Source: Clostridia bacterium
Lineage (GTDB): Bacteria; Bacillota; Clostridia; Christensenellales; CAG-1252
DNA: 8,968 nt
NCBI GenBank assembly: GCA_009928745.1
Contig: SACC01000043.1
Location: 1-8,968 of the forward strand
Reading direction: 5' to 3'
Shown here: positions 1-7,299 of the stretch, piece by piece
Layout: each line of letters starts with the position of its first letter
How positions within the stretch are numbered: the first letter of the stretch is position 1
The notes under the pieces: model-generated
What the model was told of the DNA's origin: nothing
Databases searched by the model: none
What the model saw: the letters and a program-made list of their open reading frames with translations, nothing else
Translations under genes and position numbers: made by a program

Positions 1-1
1 A

Positions 2-829
2 CGCGGGGAGATTTTCGGCCTCCTCGGGCCTAACGGCGCAGGGAAGTCCACCACTATTGACGTGCTTTGTACGCTACTTCAGTACGATACCGGCGAAATA
101 ATTATTGACGGATATAAGGTTGGGGCGGATGACGGTAAAATACGCGAAATAATCGGCGTTGTATTCCAAGACAGCGTATTGGATAAGCTGCTGACGGTTA
201 GAGAGAATCTTGCTACCCGAGCGAAGTTTTACGGAAAAGGCAAAGATATTGCTTCGGCGGTAGAATACGCGGCAAAAGCCGCAGGAGTCACAGAGTTTAT
301 TGACCGCCCTTACGGCAAATTGTCGGGCGGACAGCGAAGAAGGGCAGATATTGCGAGGGCGCTTGTCAATACTCCCAAGATACTTTTCCTTGACGAACCC
401 ACAACAGGGCTTGATCCTAATACTCGCAAAATGGTATGGGATACGATAGCCTCTCTGCAGTCAGAGGTCGGCATGACGGTATTCTTGACCACGCATTATA
501 TGGAAGAGGCAGCCGCAGCGGACTATATAATAATAATAGACAAAGGCGAGATTTCGGCAAAGGGCACAACCTATGAGCTTAAAGAAAAATACAGTACCGA
601 TATGCTAAAGATTAAACCTACAGACAAAGACAAGGCAATTGAATTAATCAATTCGCTTGGTGTAGAATATATTTGCAACGGTGAGCTTATTCTAGTAAGC
701 CTTAGCGATACCAAAGCCGCAATACCGATAATTAAGCGGCTTGAAAAATTTATCGATACTTTTGAGGTAGTGCTCGGTACAATGGATGATGTGTTTATTA
801 ACATCACGGGAGGCGCGATACATGGTTAA
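2..829 (+). CDS. ABC transporter ATP-binding protein, 5'-truncated (DrrA-like export ATPase)
   Basis: This is the cytoplasmic ATPase subunit of an ABC-2 type exporter, which hydrolyses ATP to drive substrate movement through the permease encoded next. The open frame continues to the window edge, so the start codon and roughly the first 25-30 residues are missing (an estimate from usual family length); 275 residues remain. Counting from nt 2, the Walker A motif GPNGAGKST is at residues 9-17, the Q-loop glutamine in VFQDS at about 56, the signature LSGGQ at 107-111, Walker B ILFLDEP ending at D131-E132, the D-loop GLDP just after, and the H-loop histidine in TTHYMEE at 165. All catalytic elements are intact. 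The region after about residue 190 resembles the C-terminal extension of the DrrA/CcmA-type family. The stop codon overlaps the permease start by 8 nt, indicating translational coupling. Substrate is unknown; drug, lipid or peptide export are all possible. Confidence 0.95.
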   Translation, partial: RGEIFGLLGPNGAGKSTTIDVLCTLLQYDTGEIIIDGYKVGADDGKIREIIGVVFQDSVLDKLLTVRENLATRAKFYGKGKDIASAVEYAAKAAGVTEFIDRPYGKLSGGQRRRADIARALVNTPKILFLDEPTTGLDPNTRKMVWDTIASLQSEVGMTVFLTTHYMEEAAAADYIIIIDKGEISAKGTTYELKEKYSTDMLKIKPTDKDKAIELINSLGVEYICNGELILVSLSDTKAAIPIIKRLEKFIDTFEVVLGTMDDVFINITGGAIHG

Positions 830-1688
830 CCTCGCTATACGTAATTTTAAGATGTTTTTCCGCAACAAAAGCTCAGTTTTCTTTTCCTTGCTAGGAGCTA
901 TTATAATTATACTTCTATATGTTTTATTCCTTGGCGATATGGTCTCGGGAGAGGTTGGCGGAGTACAGCTCGACCGCTCGATATTAGACAGCTGGATTAT
1001 GGCAGGACTAATGGCAGTATCTTCAATCACCACGACGATGGGTGCGTTCAGCATTATCGTTGAAGATAAGGAAGGCGGGAAGATTAAGGACTTTTACGCT
1101 GCTCCGCTCAAAAAAAGCACAATTGTCGGCGGATATCTCTTGAGCTCTGTTGCTGTTGGTATTATTATGACGCTGATAACGCTAGTGCTTGCAGAGATAT
1201 ACATTGTGGCGTACGGCGGCGCAATTATATCGGCGCTGACGCTACTAAAGGTTCTTGGCATAATACTATTATCAGTTGTATCCTCTAGCGCCATGGTGCT
1301 TTTTGTACTTACCTTTATTAACAGCAGCAATACTTTCGGTACGGCAAGTACAATACTAGGTACGCTTATTGGGTTTTTGACGGGAATATATATTCCCACC
1401 GGTATATTGCCCGTCCCCGTGCAATGGGTAATCAAGGTGTTCCCGGTATCGCACGCCGGCGCGCTTTTCCGTCAGCTTATGATGGAGCAACCTATTAATT
1501 CCACCCTTCAGGGCGCGCCTGCCGAGGCGATTGAAGGCTTTAAGGAGCATATGGGAGTAATATTTAAGTACGGCGACTATACTGCACCTTTCTGGCTGCA
1601 CATATTAGTCCTTGTCGGGACTGCGGTGCTTTTCTATGCGCTCGCAGTACTAAGATTGTCGGTAAAGAGCAGGGATAAAAATTTCTAG
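822..1688 (+). CDS. ABC-2 type transporter permease
   Basis: This is the membrane subunit of the exporter, 288 residues. I choose ATG 822 because GGGAGG at 808-813 lies 8 nt upstream and the protein then starts MVNLAIRNFKMFFRNK, a typical ABC-2 permease N-terminus with a short basic cytoplasmic helix. The ATG at 786 lies inside the ATPase gene and adds only a non-family leader. Six hydrophobic segments are visible at about residues 18-38, 57-80, 104-131, 141-166, 174-194 and 255-279. The segment at about 188-214 (GIYIPTGILP followed by QWVIKVFPVSHA) is the conserved proline-containing ABC-2 family motif before the large extracytoplasmic loop at about 215-255. It overlaps the ATPase gene by 8 nt, so the two subunits are surely made together. 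The transported substrate cannot be read from the sequence. Confidence 0.93.
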   Translation: MVNLAIRNFKMFFRNKSSVFFSLLGAIIIILLYVLFLGDMVSGEVGGVQLDRSILDSWIMAGLMAVSSITTTMGAFSIIVEDKEGGKIKDFYAAPLKKSTIVGGYLLSSVAVGIIMTLITLVLAEIYIVAYGGAIISALTLLKVLGIILLSVVSSSAMVLFVLTFINSSNTFGTASTILGTLIGFLTGIYIPTGILPVPVQWVIKVFPVSHAGALFRQLMMEQPINSTLQGAPAEAIEGFKEHMGVIFKYGDYTAPFWLHILVLVGTAVLFYALAVLRLSVKSRDKNF

Positions 1689-1753
1689 AATATGTGAAGC
1701 GAGCAAAGCGCGTGGTTTTAGCCCATACTTAGAATATGCCTCAAGGAGACATA

Positions 1754-2623
1754 ATGAAAAAAATATTTATTGTATTATTGATAATAACGGGAATAGCGAC
1801 CGGCGTAACAAGCTTAGCCGCTTGTGCAAAATATACCGAGTACAAGGTTACCGTTGTAGCGGACGGTACCAATACCGTTGCGTACAGTTATTCGCAAAAT
1901 GTTGCCGCTTTCATCATATCCTCTGAAGACGAGGAGATACTAGCAAGAGTAATTTTCAATTCGGGCAATGCTGGCGGCGTTACGGTTAACGATTCGGGTA
2001 TCTGTGAATTTTATGTAAGAATACCTGCAAAATATACGGCGAATAACTTGGTGGTAAAACTAAATAATCAGACAATAATGCCATCTGACGCAGTGCTTAT
2101 AGATAGCGAAACACGGGACACAACCTATATTTTTTACGGACCCGTTCCCAGTCAGGATATGATAATAAGTGTAGAGGGCTTAGACGGAGAAATAAAGCGA
2201 TATACTTATTCTATACCTGTAGTTAGCCATTGTCCGGTTTTGATACAGCGCGGCAACGACTATGTGCAGCTAAAGCCCGAGAGCGCGGCGCTCTTAAATA
2301 CGCTAAGCTACGAAATTGCTTTTGAAACTGTCGAGGACGTAATATGGGCAGTCTTTACCGCTGAGCACGGCGACATTATCGAATATTATGTCAACAAAAA
2401 TTTTGTTGAACTGCTATCCTACACAAGAGAGGGTTACAGCAATAGCGCAATATATAATTCGGCGGACTTCGGCGGAGAAGAGGAAGGATACAGCGCGGCG
2501 GATAAGATGCGGCTTGAAAAGGACGGGTACGCAATGTACTCGGCAACCGTCGGAAACTACTACTATAAGGTTACGCAGACGGTTATCGACGATATTACCT
2601 ATATAATTGCTGACGATAATTGA
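1754..2623 (+). CDS. Putative lipoprotein of unknown function
   Basis: I do not recognise this family. The 289-residue product starts with a lipoprotein signal: MKK, a hydrophobic stretch at about residues 4-18, and a lipobox LAAC with the lipidated cysteine at residue 24. It should be anchored to the outer face of the cytoplasmic membrane. The rest has no further membrane segment. It is rich in Tyr, Val, Thr and acidic residues with alternating polar and hydrophobic runs, suggesting an extracellular beta-rich domain (inference). The start at 1754 is chosen because AAGGAG (1743-1748) lies 5 nt upstream and the signal peptide begins there; the in-frame ATG at 1736 has no ribosome binding site. 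It follows the permease by 65 nt with no clear terminator between, and a strong terminator lies downstream, so co-transcription with the exporter is plausible. A role as accessory or substrate-binding partner is speculation. Confidence 0.85.
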   Translation: MKKIFIVLLIITGIATGVTSLAACAKYTEYKVTVVADGTNTVAYSYSQNVAAFIISSEDEEILARVIFNSGNAGGVTVNDSGICEFYVRIPAKYTANNLVVKLNNQTIMPSDAVLIDSETRDTTYIFYGPVPSQDMIISVEGLDGEIKRYTYSIPVVSHCPVLIQRGNDYVQLKPESAALLNTLSYEIAFETVEDVIWAVFTAEHGDIIEYYVNKNFVELLSYTREGYSNSAIYNSADFGGEEEGYSAADKMRLEKDGYAMYSATVGNYYYKVTQTVIDDITYIIADDN

Positions 2624-2743
2624 GACCTGATTAAATGAAATAAAATGCGAATAATATTGATTTTAATTAATCCAAAAGGAAATAGCAGATTAATATTGCA
2701 ACAGAAGCAAAGATGATTTTTAAGATAAAGAGTTTAATAGGCA

Positions 2744-2779
2744 AATCCCCGAGATGCAGTTAGCGTCTCGGAGATTTTT
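2744..2779 (+). terminator. Intrinsic terminator after the ABC/lipoprotein unit
   Basis: A 9-bp stem CCGAGATGC (2749-2757) / GCGTCTCGG (2763-2771), with one U-G wobble in RNA and a 5-nt loop AGTTA, is followed by AGA and five Ts (2775-2779). Flanking AATC/GATT can extend the stem after a C-A mismatch. It lies 120 nt beyond the lipoprotein stop and before the rubrerythrin gene, so it separates two transcription units. The stretch 2624-2743 before it shows no gene or structure I can support. Confidence 0.85.
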
Positions 2780-2818
2780 GTATAGAAGTAATCTAATAAT
2801 CTAATATTTCATTATTAT

Positions 2819-2878
2819 TTATTGGTATGACAAAATCAAAATCGTCAATAATTATTGGTGTAATGAAAACAATAATTA
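2819..2878 (+). promoter_or_regulatory. Candidate operator region upstream of rubrerythrin
   Basis: A perfect 12-bp palindrome CAATAATTATTG lies at 2846-2857. Its first 9 bases (CAATAATTA) recur at 2870-2878, just before the ribosome binding site. A direct repeat TTATTGGTRT occurs at 2819-2828 and 2852-2861. Rubrerythrin genes in clostridia are known targets of the peroxide regulator PerR, whose box is an A+T-rich palindrome; this site has that general character but does not match the usual consensus well. I see no convincing -35/-10 pair, so the promoter position is not resolved. Confidence 0.35.
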
Positions 2879-2890
2879 AAGAGGTGGACA

Positions 2891-3487
2891 ATGAGTAATT
2901 TGAAAGAAAGTAAAACCTATATCAATCTAGCCAAGGCGTACGCAGGCGAATGTCAGGCTCGGGTGCGCTACGAATTCTTAGAATATGGCGCGCGCCAAGG
3001 CGGACTTGTCGCAATGGCGAATCTTGTCGCTAAGGTGGTATTCAACGAATTCAACCACGCGCGCATGCTCTATACCTTTATACAGACCGCAACGGATGCA
3101 ACAATCAGCAATATTGATATTGCTACAGGATACCCATTCAAGGAAAAATGGAATATTCTCGACAACCTAAGACTTGCCACAGAGAATGAAAAGGACGAAG
3201 CCGAGCTTATCTATCCCGAATACGCAAAAATCGCCGAAAAGGAAGGTTTTAAGGATATCGCAGGATTATTCAAGAATCTCGCGGCAGTCGAGACCTCGCA
3301 CAAACTGCTGTTTCAAGACCTATACGAGCAGTTGAAAAGCGGCGCAATGTATAAAAAGACAAAGAAAACGCTGTGGCGCTGCGGTGATTGCGGACATGAA
3401 TCCAATCTGGAGCAAGCCCCCGCAATATGTCCGTTGTGTCAGGCAAAGCAAGGTACAGTATTGATAAAAACTGATGTAATGGTATAA
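2891..3487 (+). CDS. rbr: Rubrerythrin (peroxide-reducing non-haem diiron protein)
   Basis: Rubrerythrin reduces hydrogen peroxide to water in the cytoplasm of anaerobes, taking electrons from NAD(P)H through rubredoxin or its reductase. The 198-residue protein has the classical two-domain layout. An N-terminal ferritin-like four-helix domain occupies about residues 5-148, and a C-terminal rubredoxin-like domain about 160-195. The diiron ligands all align with the Desulfovibrio protein: E20, E53, H56 (in NEFNHAR), E100, E103, E134 and H137 (in ETSH). The FeS4 site has two Cys pairs, C164/C167 (CGDC) and C180/C183 (CPLC). GAGGTG at 2881-2886 sits just ahead of the ATG. It is flanked by a terminator upstream and the tracrRNA promoter region downstream, so it is probably monocistronic. 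It belongs to oxidative-stress defence and has no evident link to the CRISPR locus. Confidence 0.97.
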   Translation: MSNLKESKTYINLAKAYAGECQARVRYEFLEYGARQGGLVAMANLVAKVVFNEFNHARMLYTFIQTATDATISNIDIATGYPFKEKWNILDNLRLATENEKDEAELIYPEYAKIAEKEGFKDIAGLFKNLAAVETSHKLLFQDLYEQLKSGAMYKKTKKTLWRCGDCGHESNLEQAPAICPLCQAKQGTVLIKTDVMV

Positions 3488-3622
3488 GCCTAAAGTAAAT
3501 AAAGCAAGGTCAAACTCCAAATATCAAAATGCAGAAAAATCTATAAAATAAAGCCAAATAATGTTTTAAGGGTCAATTACAGCATTTTTTTGGTAATATT
3601 TAGAAAAAATTAGAATTTGGTA

Positions 3623-3651
3623 TTGAATTTGATAAAATACTATGGTAAAAT
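3623..3651 (+). promoter_or_regulatory. Promoter of the tracrRNA gene
   Basis: TTGAAT (3623-3628) and TAAAAT (3646-3651) are separated by exactly 17 bp, and TGG immediately before the -10 makes it an extended -10 element. Transcription should start near G3658, about 10 nt before the anti-repeat. The -10 region TATGGTAAAAT matches 10 of 11 bases of the promoter-like end of the CRISPR repeat (TATGGTATAAT). The preceding stretch 3488-3622 is A+T-rich and holds no gene or clear terminator that I can see. Confidence 0.75.
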
Positions 3652-3690
3652 AAAAAAGCAACTTATTTACCATACCAAACAGTTTTAGGT

Positions 3691-3699
3691 TGCTATAAT
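3691..3699 (+). promoter_or_regulatory. Possible internal extended -10 element inside the anti-repeat
   Basis: The anti-repeat contains TGCTATAAT, a perfect extended -10 consensus on the + strand. If active, transcription would start near 3706. That would give a short RNA lacking the anti-repeat, or a cas9 mRNA leader. No good -35 lies 17 bp upstream (CATACC). The similarity may only reflect the base pairing needed with the crRNA repeat end. Confidence 0.3.
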
Positions 3700-3740
3700 A
3701 ATGGGTGTATCCCTATATGGGGTACAATCCCGAAAAGCTC

Positions 3741-3779
3741 TGTCCGGGTATGTAGTTATATCGCGGACATCTTTTTTTT
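3741..3779 (+). terminator. Intrinsic terminator ending tracrRNA, just upstream of cas9
   Basis: The outer stem TGTCCG (3741-3746) / CGGACA (3764-3769) continues into GGTAT (3747-3751) / ATATC (3758-3762), with one bulged G and the loop GTAGTT. It is followed by TC and eight Ts (3772-3779). It probably serves both as the 3' structural hairpin of tracrRNA and as its terminator. The cas9 ATG lies only 27 nt after the T-run, so read-through would carry transcription into cas9. Confidence 0.88.
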
Positions 3780-3806
3780 AATTGAGAAAACATTAGGAGG
3801 AAAATT

Positions 3807-6800
3807 ATGAAGTACAGGTTGGGGCTTGATATTGGCATTGCATCAGTCGGTTGGAGCGTAATGGAGGTTAATTATGACGGCGAGCCTATAAAAATTGGCG
3901 GTCTTGGTTCGCGCATATTTGAAAAAGCGGAGACAGCGGATAAGGGCGAGTCTCCTGCAATGGCGAGGCGGTTGGCGCGCGGAGCAAGGCGTAGATTAAG
4001 GCGCAGAGCATTAAGGCTTGTAACTGCAAAAAAACTAATTATGCGATCGTTGGAATTGGACAACATAGCACTTGATTCATGCGTGGATATGTATGAGCTT
4101 AGGCTGGAAGCCTTAGACAAGGCAATTACCGGAAAGGAATTTGCTCTCGTTTTATTAAGTATTCTAAAACATAGAGGATTCAAGTCCAATAGAAAATCAG
4201 AAAGCACAAAGGAAGAAACTGGCGCACTACTTAGCGCAATAAGTAATAACGAAAAATACAGAAAAGAAAAAGGTTACCGGACCGTTGGCGAGATGTATGC
4301 AAAGGACGAACGCTTCGTTAGTATTCGTGACGGAGTGAAATTATATGCAATCCGTAACAAGTCCGAGCAATATAGTAAAACGATAGCTCAAGACGAGCTT
4401 TTGGAGGAAATTAAGATTCTATTCGCCGCGCAAAGAGCTTTTGGCAACGAATTAGCTGCTGAGGAGTTCGAAGAAAAGTTTATAAAAATATTTACTGCGC
4501 GGCGCGAATTTGATGAAGGACCGGGCGAACCTAGTCCATATAGAAATAGTTTTAATGTAGGCAAGTGCGTATTTGAAAATCAGGAATTAAGAGCGCCAAA
4601 GGCAAGTTTTACCTTTGAATATACCAATGTACTTATAAAATTAAACAATCTGCGTATCAAATACGCCGGCGAAGAAAGAATCTTGACTGTGGATGAAAAA
4701 GAAAAAATACTACTTAATTTGAAAAGCGGCAAAAAGGGAGAGATGACCTTTGAACAGTTAAAAAAGCTATTAAAAATCGAGCGCGAGGCAAAGTTTAACG
4801 CGCTCACCTATTCGGACGCAAAAAACGACGCTTTTAAGCAAATTCGCGGAATAAAACTTAATTGCGGCGGTACGGAGAGATATCTTTCACCCGAGGAAAA
4901 GGGAGTACTGCTCAATGAGCTGACGGAAAAGGGCGAGTTAAACAGCGGAGAGATTATAGACGCGCTTAATATTGAAGATTCTTTTATTGCAGTCAAAGGC
5001 AAAAAAGAGGGAGAATTTAAACTGAAACTAAAGAATATTGAAGGTGTAAAGTTTATATCTATGAGCGCGAGCAGTAAAATAATTGCGGAGCTTTCGCCCG
5101 AACACAAAGTCGATATTGACCTTATTGACGAAATAGCATTGCTGTTATCAATGAATAAAAGCGATGCAAAGTTATTAAAAAGTATTGCAGATAATCCGTT
5201 ATTATCTTCGCTTTCGCAATCCGAGATAGAAGGATTGATGAAGTTATCATTTAGCAAATTTGGTAGCGTAAGCGTAAAAGCTCTAAAAAAAATTCAGCCT
5301 TATGTCGCGCAGGGTATGCGCTATGACGAGGCGTGCAGTGCCGCAGGCTATAACTTTAGGGCGCATAGCAACGGCTTGAAGCTAAAGTTGCTTAACTCAC
5401 AGGAAATTAACGATATAATAAGGTATATTAACGTTCCTGTAGTACGGCGTGCTGTATCTCAAACAATAAAAGTAATTAACGCGATAATAAGAAATTATGG
5501 CAGTCCTATAGCTGTCAATGTAGAGCTTGCGCGGGAGCTTTCTAAGACATACGGCGAGCGTATGCGGATAAAAAGGGACAACGATGTACGCGCCGAGGAG
5601 AACCAAAAGATAATGGATTATATAAGGGATACTTTTCATATTGCGCCGCGTGGGCTTGACCTTGTCAAATACAGACTGTATGAAGAACAATTCGGCAAAT
5701 GCGCCTATAGCCAGACTCCTATTGACGCCAATAGACTATTCGAACCCACATATTTACAGATTGACCATATAATACCTTATAGCCGTAGCTTTAATGATAG
5801 CTATAACAATAAGGTACTAGTGTTATTAGAAGAGAACCAAGCCAAAAAGAATATGTTGCCTTATGAGTATATGGGCAAAGACGAAAATCGTTGGAAAACA
5901 TTCGAGGCATATGTCAAGGCAACCTATAAAAGTAATCCGAATAAAACGGAAATGTTGTTAAGAAAAACTTTTACTAAGGAGAATGAAAAGGAATGGCAGG
6001 AGCGTTCTCTTAATGATACAAAATATATATCCCGTTTTATGTTCAATCTGATTAATGATTATCTTTTGTTGGACGATAATATCAACATTGGTAAAAAGCG
6101 GGTAACCGCAGTTAACGGCGCTATTACCTCATATCTAAGAAAAATGTGGGGAATAGAGAAAATTCGAACAGACGGTGACCTTCATCACGCAAAAGACGCG
6201 GCAATTATAGCTTGCGTAACCGATCGTATGATAAAAGCGGTAACCGACTTCAACAAGGGCAAGGAGACAATGTTTAAGGGGCAAAGCACTTATACCGATA
6301 TGTATACTGGCGAAATAATAACACGTGAAGAGTACGATAAGTCTTACGGCGGCGGAGATAAGCTGAAGGCGCCGTATAACGGCTTCCCGAGAGAGCTCAA
6401 ACTAAGACTCATGCCATCTGTTGAAGATTATAGGGAAAAATATTACAAACTAGGCTACGAGGAAGAAGAAATCGACTCCCTAAAACCCGTCTTTGTCAGC
6501 CGTATGCCGACCCGTAAGGCAAAGGGCAGAATGCACAAGGATACTATAAGGAGCGCAAAGTGTCTGGACGATGGACTGGTTATCTCAAAAACAGATATAA
6601 AAAAGCTGAAGCTAAATAAGGACGGAGAGATAGATAACTATTATATTAAAGATAAGCAGGACGACAAGCTTCTTTATGAGGCGTTGCGCGCCCAGTTAGC
6701 GGCTTACGGCGGCGACGGCGCCGCGGCGTTCAAAGATGTATTTTACAAGCCGAAGAGTGACGGCACTTCGGGCAATCCTGTCCGTAAGGTAAGATTGACC

Positions 6801-7298
6801 GAAAAGTCCACCCTAGAGGTGCGACTCAGTAAGATTGAAGGCGCGGCAGGTAATACGAGCATTGTCCGCACCGATATATTCTACAAGGACAAGAAGTATT
6901 ACAGCGTACCCGTATATGTGTCCGATGTCTACAAGAGTGTTTTGCCGAATAAAGCAATTGAAGCAGGTAAGCCATATCGCGAATGGCCCGATATGAACGA
7001 GGGTTATGAATTCTTATTCAGTCTCTATCCCAACGACTTGGTCTATGTGGAACATAAAAAAGGCATTAATCTTGTAAAGAACGATGAAACAAAGCAAAAA
7101 TTAATAGATAATAACGGATATTTTTATTTTGGCGGTATCGATATTTCTTCAGGAGCGGCTATATTTGATAATCACGATCAATCTTATTTTACTCGTCTCG
7201 GCTTGAAAACTTTGCCCGTGTTGAAAAAATGTACGGTAGATGTACTTGGCAATATAACTTTCGTCGGCAAGGAAAAGAGGCTGGCTCTCGGAAGCTGA
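3807..7298 (+). CDS. cas9: CRISPR-associated endonuclease Cas9, type II-C
   Basis: Cas9 is the RNA-guided DNA endonuclease of the locus. It uses crRNA and tracrRNA to bind and cut invading DNA next to a PAM. Domains in order: RuvC-I (RLGLDIGIASVGW, catalytic D8); arginine-rich bridge helix at about residues 52-80; a helical REC lobe to about 550; RuvC-II (VNVELARE, E573); HNH (LQIDHIIPYS, with D653, H654 and N677 at the spacing seen in SpCas9); RuvC-III (DLHHAKDA, H794 and D797). The C-terminal PAM-interacting region contains FSLYPNDLVYV and GLKTLPVLKKCTVDVLGNI, closely resembling the Neisseria Cas9 C-terminus. At 1163 residues it is somewhat longer than the roughly 980-1090 of the well-studied II-C enzymes. 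Residues about 290-413 hold what look like two copies of one module. The start has AGGAGG at 3795-3800, 6 nt upstream. The stop is 1 nt before cas1. All nuclease residues are present, so it should be active. The PAM cannot be inferred here. Confidence 0.98.
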   Translation: MKYRLGLDIGIASVGWSVMEVNYDGEPIKIGGLGSRIFEKAETADKGESPAMARRLARGARRRLRRRALRLVTAKKLIMRSLELDNIALDSCVDMYELRLEALDKAITGKEFALVLLSILKHRGFKSNRKSESTKEETGALLSAISNNEKYRKEKGYRTVGEMYAKDERFVSIRDGVKLYAIRNKSEQYSKTIAQDELLEEIKILFAAQRAFGNELAAEEFEEKFIKIFTARREFDEGPGEPSPYRNSFNVGKCVFENQELRAPKASFTFEYTNVLIKLNNLRIKYAGEERILTVDEKEKILLNLKSGKKGEMTFEQLKKLLKIEREAKFNALTYSDAKNDAFKQIRGIKLNCGGTERYLSPEEKGVLLNELTEKGELNSGEIIDALNIEDSFIAVKGKKEGEFKLKLKNIEGVKFISMSASSKIIAELSPEHKVDIDLIDEIALLLSMNKSDAKLLKSIADNPLLSSLSQSEIEGLMKLSFSKFGSVSVKALKKIQPYVAQGMRYDEACSAAGYNFRAHSNGLKLKLLNSQEINDIIRYINVPVVRRAVSQTIKVINAIIRNYGSPIAVNVELARELSKTYGERMRIKRDNDVRAEENQKIMDYIRDTFHIAPRGLDLVKYRLYEEQFGKCAYSQTPIDANRLFEPTYLQIDHIIPYSRSFNDSYNNKVLVLLEENQAKKNMLPYEYMGKDENRWKTFEAYVKATYKSNPNKTEMLLRKTFTKENEKEWQERSLNDTKYISRFMFNLINDYLLLDDNINIGKKRVTAVNGAITSYLRKMWGIEKIRTDGDLHHAKDAAIIACVTDRMIKAVTDFNKGKETMFKGQSTYTDMYTGEIITREEYDKSYGGGDKLKAPYNGFPRELKLRLMPSVEDYREKYYKLGYEEEEIDSLKPVFVSRMPTRKAKGRMHKDTIRSAKCLDDGLVISKTDIKKLKLNKDGEIDNYYIKDKQDDKLLYEALRAQLAAYGGDGAAAFKDVFYKPKSDGTSGNPVRKVRLTEKSTLEVRLSKIEGAAGNTSIVRTDIFYKDKKYYSVPVYVSDVYKSVLPNKAIEAGKPYREWPDMNEGYEFLFSLYPNDLVYVEHKKGINLVKNDETKQKLIDNNGYFYFGGIDISSGAAIFDNHDQSYFTRLGLKTLPVLKKCTVDVLGNITFVGKEKRLALGS

Positions 7299-7299
7299 T

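Larger units (their letters stand above)
3658..3779 (+). ncRNA. tracrRNA of the type II-C CRISPR system
   Basis: This trans-activating RNA pairs with the repeat part of crRNA and links it to Cas9. The anti-repeat at 3668-3699 matches the + strand of the array repeat at 27 of 32 aligned positions without a gap. The first 14 bases (TACCATACCAAACA) and the block TTTTAGG are identical, and the differences cluster at one 3-nt internal loop (TTG opposite UUC of the crRNA). It is followed by a hairpin GTATCCC/GGGGTAC (3707-3713 and 3719-3725, loop TATAT), optionally clamped by GGG/CCC. A linker with GAAAAGCTCTG comes next, resembling the CGCTCTG segment of Neisseria tracrRNA, and then the terminator hairpin. 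Expected length is about 120 nt. Because tracrRNA reads on the + strand, mature crRNA must come from the - strand of the array. The ends are inferred from promoter and terminator positions. Confidence 0.9.

Noticed and set aside
786..821. Upstream ATG at 786 as the permease start
   Set aside because: It lies inside the ATPase gene and adds residues unlike the family. ATG 822 has GGGAGG 8 nt upstream and gives a typical N-terminus.
692..1054. Open frames on the - strand opposite the ABC genes, cas9 and cas2
   Set aside because: They mirror well-supported + strand genes and encode low-complexity Ser/Ile-rich products without domains or ribosome binding sites.
1736..1753. ATG at 1736 as the lipoprotein start
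   Set aside because: It has no ribosome binding site and would put six polar residues before the signal peptide. ATG 1754 follows AAGGAG and begins MKK.
2891..3487. Rubrerythrin as part of the CRISPR system
   Set aside because: It is a standard oxidative-stress gene with all metal ligands conserved, probably transcribed separately. Adjacency alone does not support a link.
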